Assembly: GCA_018380885.1 (NCBI GenBank)
Contig: JAGZSY010000037.1
Span: 1-53,669, forward strand
DNA: 53,669 nucleotides
From: Enterocloster asparagiformis
GTDB taxonomy: Bacteria; Bacillota; Clostridia; Lachnospirales; Lachnospiraceae
Direction: 5' to 3'
In this document: piece by piece, positions 1 to 7,170 of the stretch
How the letters are laid out: every line of letters starts with the position of its first letter
How positions within the stretch are numbered: the first letter of the stretch is position 1
Translations under genes and position numbers: made by a program
Notes under the pieces: generated by a model
Databases searched by the model: none
The model's input: only the letters and a program-made list of their open reading frames with translations
Told to the model about the DNA's origin: nothing

Positions 1-1
1 G

Positions 2-130
2 TTCGACCTGGCTAAGAGAGCCAAGGCCCTGAACCTGGATGCGATCCATGACACCGTTCACGAGATGGCTAAGGACGAGGCCCGCCACGGCAAGGCCTTT
101 GAGGGTCTGTTAAAGAGATACTTCGGTTAA
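2..130 (+). CDS. Rubrerythrin-type protein, C-terminal fragment (cut by window edge)
   Basis: Only the last 42 codons are present, ending at the TAA at 128-130. The fragment has the ferritin-like diiron helix pattern ExxxDExxHG ([10 protein letters not shown]), whose Glu and His are typical iron ligands, and ends in GLLKRYFG. No rubredoxin domain follows. From family knowledge, that fits the reverse rubrerythrin or clostridial NADH peroxidase arrangement (rubredoxin first, diiron domain last), which detoxifies hydrogen peroxide in anaerobes. The N-terminal half lies outside the window, so the exact subtype is inferred. A second rubrerythrin follows 160 bp downstream. Confidence 0.75.
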   Translation, partial: FDLAKRAKALNLDAIHDTVHEMAKDEARHGKAFEGLLKRYFG

Positions 131-144
131 TCCACGCACCTTCA

Positions 145-184
145 GCCGGCACAGCATTGGAAAATCGTCACAAGCTGTGCCGGC
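145..184 (+). terminator. Hairpin terminator after the first rubrerythrin
   Basis: An 11-bp perfect inverted repeat (GCCGGCACAGC at 145-155, its complement at 174-184) starts 15 bases after the stop codon. The following T tract is poor (GTTTCAAAG), so termination strength is uncertain. Confidence 0.6.
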
Positions 185-211
185 GTTTCAAAGTATTTAA
201 TAAAAATTTCA

Positions 212-240
212 TTGAATTTTACCAAAATATCGAATACAAT
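212..240 (+). promoter_or_regulatory. Sigma-A promoter of the 180-aa rubrerythrin
   Basis: TTGAAT at 212-217 and TACAAT at 235-240 are separated by 17 bp in an AT-rich gap, about 50 bp before the start codon. The second rubrerythrin therefore probably has its own promoter. Confidence 0.6.
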
Positions 241-290
241 AGAGGATAGGTATTAATAAACTATACAAATGAGAAAGGCGAGGTACAATT

Positions 291-833
291 ATGGCATCAA
301 AATACGCAGGAACAAAGACAGAGCAGAATCTGATGGACGCGTTCTCCGGCGAATCCCAGGCCCGCAATAAGTACACCTACTACGCTTCCGCAGCCAAGAA
401 GGCCGGATACGAGCAGATGGCCGCTTTATATCTGGAGACAGCGGACCAGGAAAAAGAGCACGCAAAGATGTGGTTCAAGGAGCTGCACGGCGGAATCGGC
501 ACTGTGGATGAGAATCTGGCGGACGCAGCTGCAGGCGAGAACTACGAGTGGACCGATATGTATGCCCGTATGGCCCGCGATGCCCGCGAAGAGGGTTTCG
601 AGGAGCTGGCTGTCAAGTTCGAGCTGGTTGCCAAGGTCGAGGCCGCTCATGAGAAGCGCTACTTAAAGCTGTTAGACAGCCTGAAGAACGACAAGACCTT
701 CAAGGGCGACGCTCCCATGGGCTGGAAGTGCAGAAACTGCGGTTATGTTCACGAGGGCCCGGAAGCTCCGGAAGTATGTCCCTGCTGCGCACATCCGAAA
801 GCATACTTCGAGCGCAAGGTTGAAAACTACTAA
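291..833 (+). CDS. rbr: Rubrerythrin
   Basis: A 180-residue protein with the usual rubrerythrin order. Residues 1-140 form a ferritin-like four-helix diiron domain with conserved Glu and His ligands (ESQARNKY near 21, [11 protein letters not shown] near 51, EAAHEKRY near 115). Residues about 143-175 form a rubredoxin-like FeS4 domain (CRNCGY and CPCC). The family reduces hydrogen peroxide to water in the cytoplasm of anaerobes, taking electrons through rubredoxin or NADH oxidoreductases. The ATG is preceded by a GAGG ribosome site. The terminal Cys pair reads CPCC rather than the common CPVC. Full length, with its own promoter and terminator, so probably monocistronic. Confidence 0.95.
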   Translation: MASKYAGTKTEQNLMDAFSGESQARNKYTYYASAAKKAGYEQMAALYLETADQEKEHAKMWFKELHGGIGTVDENLADAAAGENYEWTDMYARMARDAREEGFEELAVKFELVAKVEAAHEKRYLKLLDSLKNDKTFKGDAPMGWKCRNCGYVHEGPEAPEVCPCCAHPKAYFERKVENY

Positions 834-855
834 AATTTGATCGGATTTAAGTTTT

Positions 856-884
856 TCCGGACCGCCGCTGCGGCCCGGATTTTT
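856..884 (+). terminator. Rho-independent terminator of rubrerythrin
   Basis: TCCGG-A-CCGC stem with its complement GCGG-C-CCGGA around a CGCT loop, followed directly by TTTTT, 23 bases after the stop codon. Confidence 0.8.
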
Positions 885-1077
885 GCGCGGTTTTGGAGGT
901 GTTTTCGGGTATATCTGGCCGGAAGCCTGCTAAAAGGCAGTGTAAAAAGTAAAACAGATATGATACCCTTAACGGCGCAAGTCCCGCGCGCATCGCAGGC
1001 GCGCTCCATATTTACACCCGCTCCATATAGTAGTAAAATAAAACAAGAAACTAAAAATGTTACGATCAGGAGCAGTC

Positions 1078-1446
1078 ATGAATACAGATATACCGGTAAA
1101 CAGCATTGCTTCGAGTGAAAAATCCGTGGTTCTAACACAGCTTGTGAGCAATGTCAAACTATGGGTTCAACAAATCCGCGAAGCGTATGGCGACAAAATC
1201 TCGGTGGAAAACCTGGCTGACGAAGCGGACTTTCTGCGATACATTATGGAGACGGACCGCTATATGGCAGAGCTGGTTGTTGAGCCGGCCGGTTTTCACC
1301 CCCACCGCTTTGTGTGGTTTGCAGCGCTGGATAAAGAAAAAGACCCGTCGCAGCAATACGCATACAGCTACTGCGACGACGGTGATAGTTCTTTGAGCGA
1401 TATTTTCAGAAATCTCAATAAAGGCGTGGAATTGATCACAAAATGA
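1078..1446 (+). CDS. Hypothetical protein, 122 aa
   Basis: I do not recognise a family. ATG 1078 was chosen over the in-frame ATG at 1057 because AGGAG lies 5 bases before it, while 1057 has no ribosome site. The protein is soluble and acidic, with no signal peptide or membrane segment. It has a helical N-terminal half, then a beta-like stretch (YMAELVVEP, HRFVWFAAL), an Asp-rich turn (YCDDGDSS) and a C-terminal helix. The next gene starts about 50 bases downstream on the same strand, so the two are probably co-transcribed. Function unknown. Confidence 0.65.
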   Translation: MNTDIPVNSIASSEKSVVLTQLVSNVKLWVQQIREAYGDKISVENLADEADFLRYIMETDRYMAELVVEPAGFHPHRFVWFAALDKEKDPSQQYAYSYCDDGDSSLSDIFRNLNKGVELITK

Positions 1447-1497
1447 CCGGCTGTGGTATGGCCCGGAAATATATGGCGGAGGAGGCGACGACGGGTA

Positions 1498-1860
1498 ATG
1501 ATACTGCAAAAGATATGGGAGCTTTTGGTTCCCATGAAGCGCCTTGAACAGGCTATTTATAAGCTTAATTACGGCGGAAGCATGGAGGACATCGACACCA
1601 TTGTGAATGCCTATTTCCGTTTAGCCAAAAAGATGTACCGGAAAAATCTGCACTTTTTCAGGAAGCCAAAGTCGGTGGAATTGACGGACTATTCCATGCT
1701 GATTAAGATCGACGGCGAAACCTATGATTTCGGCTATATACACCACAATGACCTGAGGGGCACAAATTGGAAAATGGATATCGAGGTGCTTTATAACTCC
1801 CTGGAGATGCGGGACATCGTTCAGGAGCGGCTGACAGCGCGGGTGGAGCGCGAGTGGTAA
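1498..1860 (+). CDS. Hypothetical protein, 120 aa
   Basis: No recognised domain. The frame is open from a GTG at 1453, but the first 15 codons there are an Arg-rich run created by the GGAGGAGG ribosome site. ATG 1498 lies 12 bases after that site and is preferred; ATG at codon 12 (MKRLEQ) is an alternative. The product is basic and helical at the N terminus, then has alternating hydrophobic segments (YSMLIKIDGETYDFGYIHH) resembling a small alpha/beta domain. It follows the 122-aa unknown gene and faces the convergent YdeI-like gene. Function unknown. Confidence 0.6.
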   Translation: MILQKIWELLVPMKRLEQAIYKLNYGGSMEDIDTIVNAYFRLAKKMYRKNLHFFRKPKSVELTDYSMLIKIDGETYDFGYIHHNDLRGTNWKMDIEVLYNSLEMRDIVQERLTARVEREW

Positions 1861-1888
1861 CTGGAGGCGTACTTTATACACGTTTTCC

Positions 1889-2452
1889 TCACATGGGTTT
1901 CAGGTTCTTCTCCAGGCGTTCCACCATCCAGGCCAAACGCTTGGCGCGTCCGGACTCGGTTTTAGCGTCCAGATATGCGCGGGTGTACGTCCTTTGCACA
2001 GAAGGTGACATTTTTTGAAAATTTGTCCATGCCTGTTCATACGCTTTGAGAACACCGGCCATGTCCTGAAGCTGTTCTTGTGTGATGGCCGGAGGTTTTC
2101 CCGGCTGGACCCACTGCCCGTTTTGCTTGGCCTCCAATATCTTTGCCCTGCCGAAATCCGTCATCATCCCGCGTTTCTCCAGGTCCTCCGCCAGGCATCT
2201 GTTCTTTGCCGACCACTTGCTGCCGCTTCTCCGCGCAGAAAAATATTTCATGTAAGACTTATCGTCCACCCGCTTCATCACCCCGTCTATCCACCCAAAG
2301 TAAAGCGCCTCCTCCAGGGCTTCGGCGGCCTTGAGCGTCTTTAACTCGTCTGTTTTTCCGAACAGCAGCCATACTCCGCCGCCGGATTGGCAGTTGTTTT
2401 GCAGCCAGGCGCGGAATTCTTCACGTGTCTTAAAACGCAGCGCTTCATTCAT
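1889..2452 (-). CDS. YdeI/OmpD-associated family protein
   Basis: A 187-residue protein matching the YdeI/OmdA family: an N-terminal segment with FKTREEFRAWL, the conserved ALYFGWIDGVMKRVDD core near residues 50-65, FSARRSGSKWSAKNR, then a helical C-terminal region ending in SGRAKRLAWMVERLEKN. Members are small cytoplasmic proteins, some annotated as bacteriocin-protection proteins, with no settled biochemical role. The gene is monocistronic, convergent with the unknown pair at 1078-1860, and preceded by an AAGGGGG ribosome site. The family assignment is firm, the function is not. Confidence 0.85.
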   Translation of the reverse strand: MNEALRFKTREEFRAWLQNNCQSGGGVWLLFGKTDELKTLKAAEALEEALYFGWIDGVMKRVDDKSYMKYFSARRSGSKWSAKNRCLAEDLEKRGMMTDFGRAKILEAKQNGQWVQPGKPPAITQEQLQDMAGVLKAYEQAWTNFQKMSPSVQRTYTRAYLDAKTESGRAKRLAWMVERLEKNLKPM

Positions 2453-2597
2453 CTTCTTTCCCCCTTCCGTTGGAAACCAAACTTAAGCTGATTAAAATAT
2501 AGCATATACCCCCTTAAAAGAAAAGCAGTCCCGCCCCCGGCCACTCCCACCTTGGGCAAAACTGCTCTCCTTGCGCCGCGTACATCCGCGGTTATTT

Positions 2598-3461
2598 CTA
2601 TTTCTCGTAGTACTTAATCAGCGCCTGGGTTCCCAAGTCTCCCAGCCCCTCGGTCTCCAGGTCCTTGTACATATCCAGCACATAGTCCAGGACGCCCAGC
2701 TTGGCGCCGGCGGCATCCGCTTCCTCGGAAGCCAGCTTCATATCCTTGATAAAGTGCTTGATGAAAAAGCCGGGGTTATAGTCGTCCTGCAGGATTCTGG
2801 AGGCCACGTTGCTCAGCTGGGTGCTGCCGGCCGCGCCGGTGCTGATGGAGTCCAGCATCACCTTGGTGTCCAGGCCCACGGCCTTGGCGTAGGCGATGGC
2901 TTCGCAGGCGCCGCTGAGGGCCCCGGCGATGGCGATCTGGTTGCACATCTTGGTGTGCTGGCCGTTGCCCGCCTTGCCCTCGTAGCGGATGTTCTTTCCC
3001 ATGGCCTCAAATACGGGGAGGCACGCGTCAAAGGCATCCTGGTCGCCGCCCACCAGAATGGTCAGGGTTCCCGCCTTGGCGCCTGTGTCGCCGCCGGTGA
3101 CCGGGGCATCCAACGCCCGCAGCCCCTTCTTGCGCGCGTTCTCGTAGATGCGCACCGCCAGCTTGGGGCTGGTGGTGGTCATATCGATCACATAGGTGCC
3201 TGCATCCGCGCTGTCGATGATTCCGCCCTCGCCGAAGTAAACCTCCTCCACGTCCTTGGGATACCCCACAATGGAGATTACCACGTCACGGCCGGCCGCG
3301 CACTGGGCCACGGTGTCGCACCACAGTGCTCCCTCCGCCACCACGTCGTCCGCCTTGGATTTGGTGCGGTTGTAAACCGCCACCTCATACCCTGCCTTCA
3401 TCAGGTTTCTGACCATCGATTTTCCCATTATGCCGATGCCGATAAATCCAATCTTCTTCAT
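2598..3461 (-). CDS. Beta-hydroxyacid dehydrogenase (3-hydroxyisobutyrate dehydrogenase / tartronate semialdehyde reductase family)
   Basis: 287 residues. The N-terminal Rossmann fold opens GFIGIGIMGKSM (residues 4-15). The family substrate motif DAPVTGGDTGAKAGTL lies near 118-133, and the catalytic lysine motif GNGQHTKMCNQ near 165-175. The family interconverts beta-hydroxyacids and semialdehydes with NAD(P)H; members include GarR, 3-hydroxyisobutyrate dehydrogenase, L-threonate dehydrogenase and sulfolactaldehyde reductase. The exact substrate cannot be read from sequence. ATG 3461 is preferred over the upstream frame start at 3500 because GGGGAAGG precedes it and the Rossmann fold begins at once. 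It is the last gene after the split transketolase and RpiB, so it probably reduces or oxidises a carbon fragment from that pathway. Confidence 0.85.
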   Translation of the reverse strand: MKKIGFIGIGIMGKSMVRNLMKAGYEVAVYNRTKSKADDVVAEGALWCDTVAQCAAGRDVVISIVGYPKDVEEVYFGEGGIIDSADAGTYVIDMTTTSPKLAVRIYENARKKGLRALDAPVTGGDTGAKAGTLTILVGGDQDAFDACLPVFEAMGKNIRYEGKAGNGQHTKMCNQIAIAGALSGACEAIAYAKAVGLDTKVMLDSISTGAAGSTQLSNVASRILQDDYNPGFFIKHFIKDMKLASEEADAAGAKLGVLDYVLDMYKDLETEGLGDLGTQALIKYYEK

Positions 3462-3496
3462 ATAACCTTCCCCTTTCTCAATTCGCTTCCGCCCAA

Positions 3497-3937
3497 TCAA
3501 CGGTTCTCAATCTCCATCATCATATCCACCCGGCGCTGGTGGCGTCCGCCCTCGAACTCAGCGTCCAGCCACGCTTCCGTGATCATCTTCGCCAGCTCGC
3601 TGCCCACGACTCTGGAGCCAAAGGAGAGCACGTTGGAGTTGTTGTGCTGCCTGGAAAGCTTGGCTGTGTAGGGCTCGCTGCAAACGCAGGCGCGGATTCC
3701 CTTCACCTTGTTGCAGGCCAGGGAGATTCCCACTCCTGTCCCGCAGATGGCGATGCCCAGGTCCGCCTCTCCGTCCGCCACGGCGCGGCCCACCTTCTCG
3801 CCGTAAACCGGGTAATCGCAGCTCTCGGGTGAGTTGGTTCCCAGGTCGATCACCTCGTAACCCTTGCTCTCCACAAATTCCCTGATGATATTTTTCAGTT
3901 CAATTCCTGTGTGATCATTGCCCATTGCAATCTTCAT
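3497..3937 (-). CDS. rpiB: RpiB-type sugar-phosphate isomerase
   Basis: 146 residues, the usual RpiB length. Asp8-His9 (GNDHTG), the catalytic-cysteine loop AICGTGVGIS with Cys65, and the phosphate-binding segment CSEPYTAKLSRQHNNSNVLSFGSR are all present. RpiB interconverts ribose 5-phosphate and ribulose 5-phosphate, and relatives isomerise allose, galactose or tetrose phosphates. The gene lies between the split transketolase (upstream, separated by a terminator) and the hydroxyacid dehydrogenase 35 bp downstream. It probably feeds the transketolase; which pentose or tetrose it acts on is open. It has its own candidate promoter at 4032-4060. Confidence 0.9.
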   Translation of the reverse strand: MKIAMGNDHTGIELKNIIREFVESKGYEVIDLGTNSPESCDYPVYGEKVGRAVADGEADLGIAICGTGVGISLACNKVKGIRACVCSEPYTAKLSRQHNNSNVLSFGSRVVGSELAKMITEAWLDAEFEGGRHQRRVDMMMEIENR

Positions 3938-4031
3938 GACACAATCTCCCTTTATCCTTATTTGATTATGGTTTGCCGTCCCTCCGCCGTTATCGTGTTT
4001 CCAGCCGGCGGCGCGCGGTATGTTCGTGTTT

Positions 4032-4060
4032 ATTATAAATCATGGGGCGGCCTGAGACAA
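4032..4060 (-). promoter_or_regulatory. Candidate promoter of rpiB and the dehydrogenase gene
   Basis: On the minus strand TTGTCT (4060-4055) and a perfect TATAAT (4037-4032) are 17 bp apart, 95 bp before the rpiB start. A terminator lies upstream, so this promoter could uncouple rpiB from the transketolase genes. Confidence 0.55.
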
Positions 4061-4103
4061 GCCCTACTTTTAGCTCAGGCCCCGGCATTGGTCCGGGCCT
4101 GAG
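4049..4103. repeat. Three copies of octamer GGCCTGAG in alternating orientation
   Basis: GGCCTGAG at 4049-4056, its complement CTCAGGCC at 4074-4081, and GGCCTGAG again at 4096-4103. The middle copy can pair with either neighbour, giving two mutually exclusive stems, and the first copy overlaps the -35 box of the rpiB promoter. Together with 4104-4204, where I see no gene, this fills most of the 323-bp gap between rpiB and transketolase. Confidence 0.5.
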
Positions 4104-4204
4104 CGCGGGCGGAGCGCTTTTATCCCAAGCCCTGCCGGCTTTGCGCCGGAAATAACGGGCCGCAGGTTCCGCGCCCGTCCATTATGTGCAATGCAAAAAA
4201 GCCG

Positions 4205-4253
4205 TAAAAAACCGCAGACCTGTCGCCTGTTCTGCGGCATTTCTGCGGTTTTT
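4205..4253 (-). terminator. Terminator after the transketolase genes
   Basis: Read on the minus strand, AAAACCGCAGA and TCTGCGGTTTTTT form a stem ending in a T run, a few bases after the stop codon at 4261. A further TCTGCGG copy (4231-4237) could compete for the same arm. Confidence 0.7.
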
Positions 4254-4260
4254 AAACGTT

Positions 4261-5193
4261 TTATTCGGTTATCTCCCTGATCTGGCGGTAAACCTGGCCC
4301 TCGCTCAGGCCGTACTCTTCCAGCAGGTCCGCGGGCTTTCCGGACTGTCCGAAGCGGTCCTGAACGCCGATCTTGCGGAACTTCACCGGGCAGCCGGCTT
4401 CCAGAAGCACGCTTCCCACAGCGTCCCCCAGACCGCCGATCACGCTGTGCTCTTCCACGGTCACGACCTTGCCGCACTGAGCCGCGTATTTTAAAACGCA
4501 GTCGCGATCCACCGGCTTGATGGTGTGCATGTTGATCACCGCGGCGGAAATACCCTCGTCAGCAAGCTTCTTCGCGCACTCCAGAGCCGTGTTCACCATG
4601 ATGCCGCAGGCGAACACCGCCACGTCGGTTCCCTCGCGCAGCACGTTTGCCTTCCCGATCTCAAAGGGCATCTCCTCCTCGAAAACAGGGGAGGGCAGGC
4701 GCGCCAGGCGCAGGTATGCCGGCCCCTGCATCTCGGCCAGGGCCATCACGGCGCGGCGGGTTTCGCTGGCGTCGCAGGGCACTATCACAGTCATCCCCGG
4801 GATCACCCGCATAAGCGCCAGGTCCTCGATGGCCTGGTGGCTTCCGCCGTCCTCTCCCAGGGTGACGCCGGAGTGGGTCATACAGAATTTGACGTTAAAA
4901 TTCGGGTAAGCGCAGCCGTTTCTCACCTGGTCGTAGGCACGGCCCGCGCCGAAAATGGCAAAGGTGCTGGCAAAGGGAACGTATCCCATGGTCGACAGAC
5001 CGGCCGCCATATCCACCATGTTGGCCTCCGCGATACCCGCGTTGAAGAAACGCTCCGGGAATTTGTCCGCAAATGTGGCCGTCATCGTGGCGTGGGCCAG
5101 ATCGGCGTCCAGCACCACTACCTTCTGATTCTTCTCTCCCAGTTCCGCCAGCGCCTCCCCGTAGGCGACGCGGATTGCTTTCAACTCGCTCAT
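4261..5193 (-). CDS. Split transketolase, C-terminal (pyrimidine and C-terminal domain) subunit
   Basis: 310 residues covering the second half of transketolase. The pyrimidine-binding domain has the cofactor-activating Glu region (FFNAGIAEANMVDMAAGLS) and the loop HSGVTLGEDGGSHQAIEDL; the C-terminal domain follows from about residue 185 (VFACGIMVNTALECAKKL, TVEEHSVIGGLG, QDRFGQSGKP). With the neighbouring N-terminal subunit it should form a thiamine-diphosphate transketolase moving two-carbon ketol units between sugar phosphates. Its ATG overlaps the stop of the N-terminal subunit (ATGA), so the two are translationally coupled. Split transketolases are common in Clostridia, and some serve special pathways. 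A second, partial copy lies at 53414-53668. Confidence 0.93.
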   Translation of the reverse strand: MSELKAIRVAYGEALAELGEKNQKVVVLDADLAHATMTATFADKFPERFFNAGIAEANMVDMAAGLSTMGYVPFASTFAIFGAGRAYDQVRNGCAYPNFNVKFCMTHSGVTLGEDGGSHQAIEDLALMRVIPGMTVIVPCDASETRRAVMALAEMQGPAYLRLARLPSPVFEEEMPFEIGKANVLREGTDVAVFACGIMVNTALECAKKLADEGISAAVINMHTIKPVDRDCVLKYAAQCGKVVTVEEHSVIGGLGDAVGSVLLEAGCPVKFRKIGVQDRFGQSGKPADLLEEYGLSEGQVYRQIREITE

Positions 5194-6011
5194 GACTCTT
5201 CCTCCAATTCCTTTAATGCCTGACGGCGCTCCTCCTCACTGGGAGCCTTGCCGTGCCATCCCACCTGGTTCTCCATAAAGGATACGCCCTTGCCCTTCAC
5301 AGTGTGGGCGATGATGCATTTGGGCCTGCCCGCCTCAACAGCAGCATCCAACGCTCCGGACACATCGCTCAGGTCGTTCCCATCAATTTCCAGAACCTGG
5401 AAACCGAAGGCGCTAAACTTGGCCTTCAGGTCACCCAAGCCCATGACCTGGTCATTGGTGCCGTCGATTTGCAGCCCGTTGTTGTCCACAATCACGGTCA
5501 GATTATCCAGCCCGTAGTGCGCAGCCGCCATGGCGGCCTCCCATACCTGTCCCTCCTGAAGCTCGCCGTCGCCCAGCAGCGTGTAGACCTTCACATCGCT
5601 GTGATCCAGCTTTTTCGCGCCCAGGGCCATGCCCACCGCGATAGAAATCCCCTGTCCCAGGGAGCCGGTGGAGGCATCCACGCCCGGGCACTTCTTGGCG
5701 TCCGGATGGCCCTGGAGAATGCTGTGAATCTGCCTGAAGTTCTTAAACTCAGCCTTGTCAAAAAATCCCCGCTCTCCCAATACCGCATAGTAGCAGGGCG
5801 CCGCGTGTCCCTTGGACAGCACGAAGCGGTCCCGGTCCGCTTTTTTCGGGTCCTGCGGGTCAATGTTCATCTTGTCAAAAAAGAGTGTTGTGATAATTTC
5901 CACGGCGGACAGAGAGCCGCCCGGGTGGCCGGATGCCGCGTCGGCGGTCATATTGATAATATCACGGCGCACAGTACGGCAGACTTTTTCCAGACTTGCA
6001 ATTTCCATCAT
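5190..6011 (-). CDS. Split transketolase, N-terminal (thiamine diphosphate-binding) subunit
   Basis: 273 residues equal to the N-terminal third of transketolase. Conserved parts are SGHPGGSLS near residue 27, SKGHAAPCYYAVLGERG, DASTGSLGQGISIAVGMALG, and the thiamine diphosphate motif GDGELQEGQVWEAAMAAAHYGLDNLTVIVDNN (GDG to NN). It cannot work without the C-terminal subunit, whose gene overlaps by 4 bases. The promoter lies at 6082-6110, with a candidate FadR-type operator just downstream, so expression is probably controlled by the divergent regulator at 6228. The downstream RpiB and dehydrogenase suggest a dedicated sugar catabolic branch rather than only housekeeping pentose metabolism. 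Confidence 0.93.
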   Translation of the reverse strand: MMEIASLEKVCRTVRRDIINMTADAASGHPGGSLSAVEIITTLFFDKMNIDPQDPKKADRDRFVLSKGHAAPCYYAVLGERGFFDKAEFKNFRQIHSILQGHPDAKKCPGVDASTGSLGQGISIAVGMALGAKKLDHSDVKVYTLLGDGELQEGQVWEAAMAAAHYGLDNLTVIVDNNGLQIDGTNDQVMGLGDLKAKFSAFGFQVLEIDGNDLSDVSGALDAAVEAGRPKCIIAHTVKGKGVSFMENQVGWHGKAPSEEERRQALKELEEES

Positions 6012-6054
6012 GATTCCTCCATTATGGTCAGCTATGTTTTTGTGTTTTCATTGC

Positions 6055-6075
6055 CATCATACAATAATACAATAT
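6055..6075. promoter_or_regulatory. Candidate operator shared with the TRAP operon
   Basis: The sequence reads CATCATACAAT, one base (A), ATACAATAT, with the heptamer ATACAAT repeated directly. It matches 7119-7139 at 20 of 21 positions. It sits 7 bp downstream of the -10 box of the transketolase promoter, a position suited to repression. A degenerate partial match (CATCATACCAAT on the minus strand, about 6186-6197) lies in the leader of the FadR-type gene. Confidence 0.7.
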
Positions 6076-6081
6076 GATCAC

Positions 6082-6110
6082 AGGATAGCAAAGCATTGTG
6101 CAAATGTCAA
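6082..6110 (-). promoter_or_regulatory. Promoter of the split transketolase genes
   Basis: Minus-strand TTGACA (6110-6105), 17-bp spacer, TATCCT (6087-6082), about 70 bp before the start codon at 6011. Confidence 0.75.
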
Positions 6111-6146
6111 TGATGAATCCTGTTAAAAAGAAAATTTTATTGCAGG

Positions 6147-6175
6147 TTGACAAAAATCTGCTTTCGTATTAGGAT
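6147..6175 (+). promoter_or_regulatory. Promoter of the FadR-type regulator
   Basis: TTGACA at 6147-6152 and TAGGAT at 6170-6175 with a 17-bp spacer, 53 bp before the ATG. It diverges from the transketolase promoter. Confidence 0.7.
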
Positions 6176-6227
6176 AAAAAACAAGATTGGTATGATGTAT
6201 TGCAGAAATGTATAAAGGGGGATTCCC

Positions 6228-6923
6228 ATGGAATCAGTAAAACGGATGCCCATCGTCCAGCAGGTTGTGGACAAGTTGAAGGAATATCTGTTTTCCGGTG
6301 AAGTCGCTGTGGGTGATAAGCTGCCGGTGGAGAAAGAACTCTGCGAGCAATTGGGTGTCGGGCGCGGCACCGTGCGGGAAGCGTTCCGCATGCTGGAGGC
6401 CACCGGATATGTGGAACTGCGGCCGGGCAAGGGCGCCTTTGCCGCCAGAACGTCCGAGATAGAGCTGGGCGACATCATGCAGTGGTTCGCCGAACACGAG
6501 GTTGAGACCAAGGACTTTCTTGAGGTTCGCATGGCCATCGAGCCCCTGTCCGTGCGGCTGGCCATCGAGCGCTGCTCAGACGACGACGTGGCGCAGCTGG
6601 AGCACATACAAAAGAAATTCATCGCCGCGGTCAACGCCCACGACGTGCCTGCCATCAGCATCAACGACGAGAAATTCCACTCCGCTATCGTGGAGTTCAG
6701 CCGCAACCAGCTGCTGATCAGCATCAGCAAGCAGGTGGAAAAGCATGTGAAGAACTTCCGCAGCAAAACCTTCTACATCCCGCAGAACGCGGCCAATGCC
6801 ATCGAACCGCACCAGAATATTCTCGACGCTTTCAAGAGCCGGGACGCAGCGGCGGGCGAGCGCAGCATGAAGGAACACTTAAATCTCGTGGTCTCCGATC
6901 TGGAAAAATCTACAACCCGATAA
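6228..6923 (+). CDS. GntR-family regulator, FadR subfamily (FCD domain)
   Basis: 231 residues. The N-terminal winged helix-turn-helix carries the GntR signature (GDKLPVEKELCEQLGVGRGTVREAFRMLEATGYVELRPGKGAF, residues about 28-70). A C-terminal all-helical FCD domain follows (about 85-222), with metal-ligand-like Asp/His positions (INDEKFHSAIVEF, EPHQNILDAFKSRD). FadR-type regulators bind sugar acids, organic acids or acyl-CoA and usually leave the operator on ligand binding. It sits between two operons whose promoters share a 21-bp element, so it is probably their common repressor; a weaker partial site suggests autoregulation. The effector is unknown. Confidence 0.9.
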   Translation: MESVKRMPIVQQVVDKLKEYLFSGEVAVGDKLPVEKELCEQLGVGRGTVREAFRMLEATGYVELRPGKGAFAARTSEIELGDIMQWFAEHEVETKDFLEVRMAIEPLSVRLAIERCSDDDVAQLEHIQKKFIAAVNAHDVPAISINDEKFHSAIVEFSRNQLLISISKQVEKHVKNFRSKTFYIPQNAANAIEPHQNILDAFKSRDAAAGERSMKEHLNLVVSDLEKSTTR

Positions 6924-6928
6924 CAAAA

Positions 6929-6972
6929 CCCCCCACGGCAATTATTCAAAAAGCTGTGCGGGGTCTTTTTTT
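6929..6972 (+). terminator. Terminator of the FadR-type gene
   Basis: CCCCCCACGGC pairs with GCTGTGCGGGG (one mismatch, one wobble) and is followed by CTTTTTTTTT. Confidence 0.75.
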
Positions 6973-7075
6973 TGCCACGTTTTCTAACGCGCGCCTCCCA
7001 TGTTATACAAATAATCCCACAGCCATTTGTGCATTTTTCACAAAATCTTAACATTTTTTTTATACCTTTCGTGTA

Positions 7076-7103
7076 TGGACATTCAAACTCAAGATGTTAT
7101 AAT
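7076..7103 (+). promoter_or_regulatory. Promoter of the TRAP transporter operon
   Basis: TGGACA at 7076-7081, 16-bp spacer, TATAAT at 7098-7103, 68 bp before the dctP start. Confidence 0.65.
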
Positions 7104-7118
7104 TGTGTTAACGCAAGA

Positions 7119-7139
7119 CATCATACAATCATACAATAT
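7119..7139. promoter_or_regulatory. Candidate FadR-type operator before dctP
   Basis: CATCATACAAT, one base (C), ATACAATAT, nearly identical to 6055-6075. It lies 16 bp after the -10 box, again where a bound repressor would block early transcription. Confidence 0.7.
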
Positions 7140-7170
7140 TCAAATTGCAATGTCAGCAGGAGGGTTTAAA

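Noticed and set aside
837..1118. 93-codon frame after rubrerythrin
   Set aside because: It runs through the rubrerythrin terminator and has no start context; it overlaps the start of the 122-aa gene.
1458..1547. Small frame of 29 codons overlapping the second unknown gene
   Set aside because: No ribosome site at its ATG and it lies in another frame of a longer, better supported gene.
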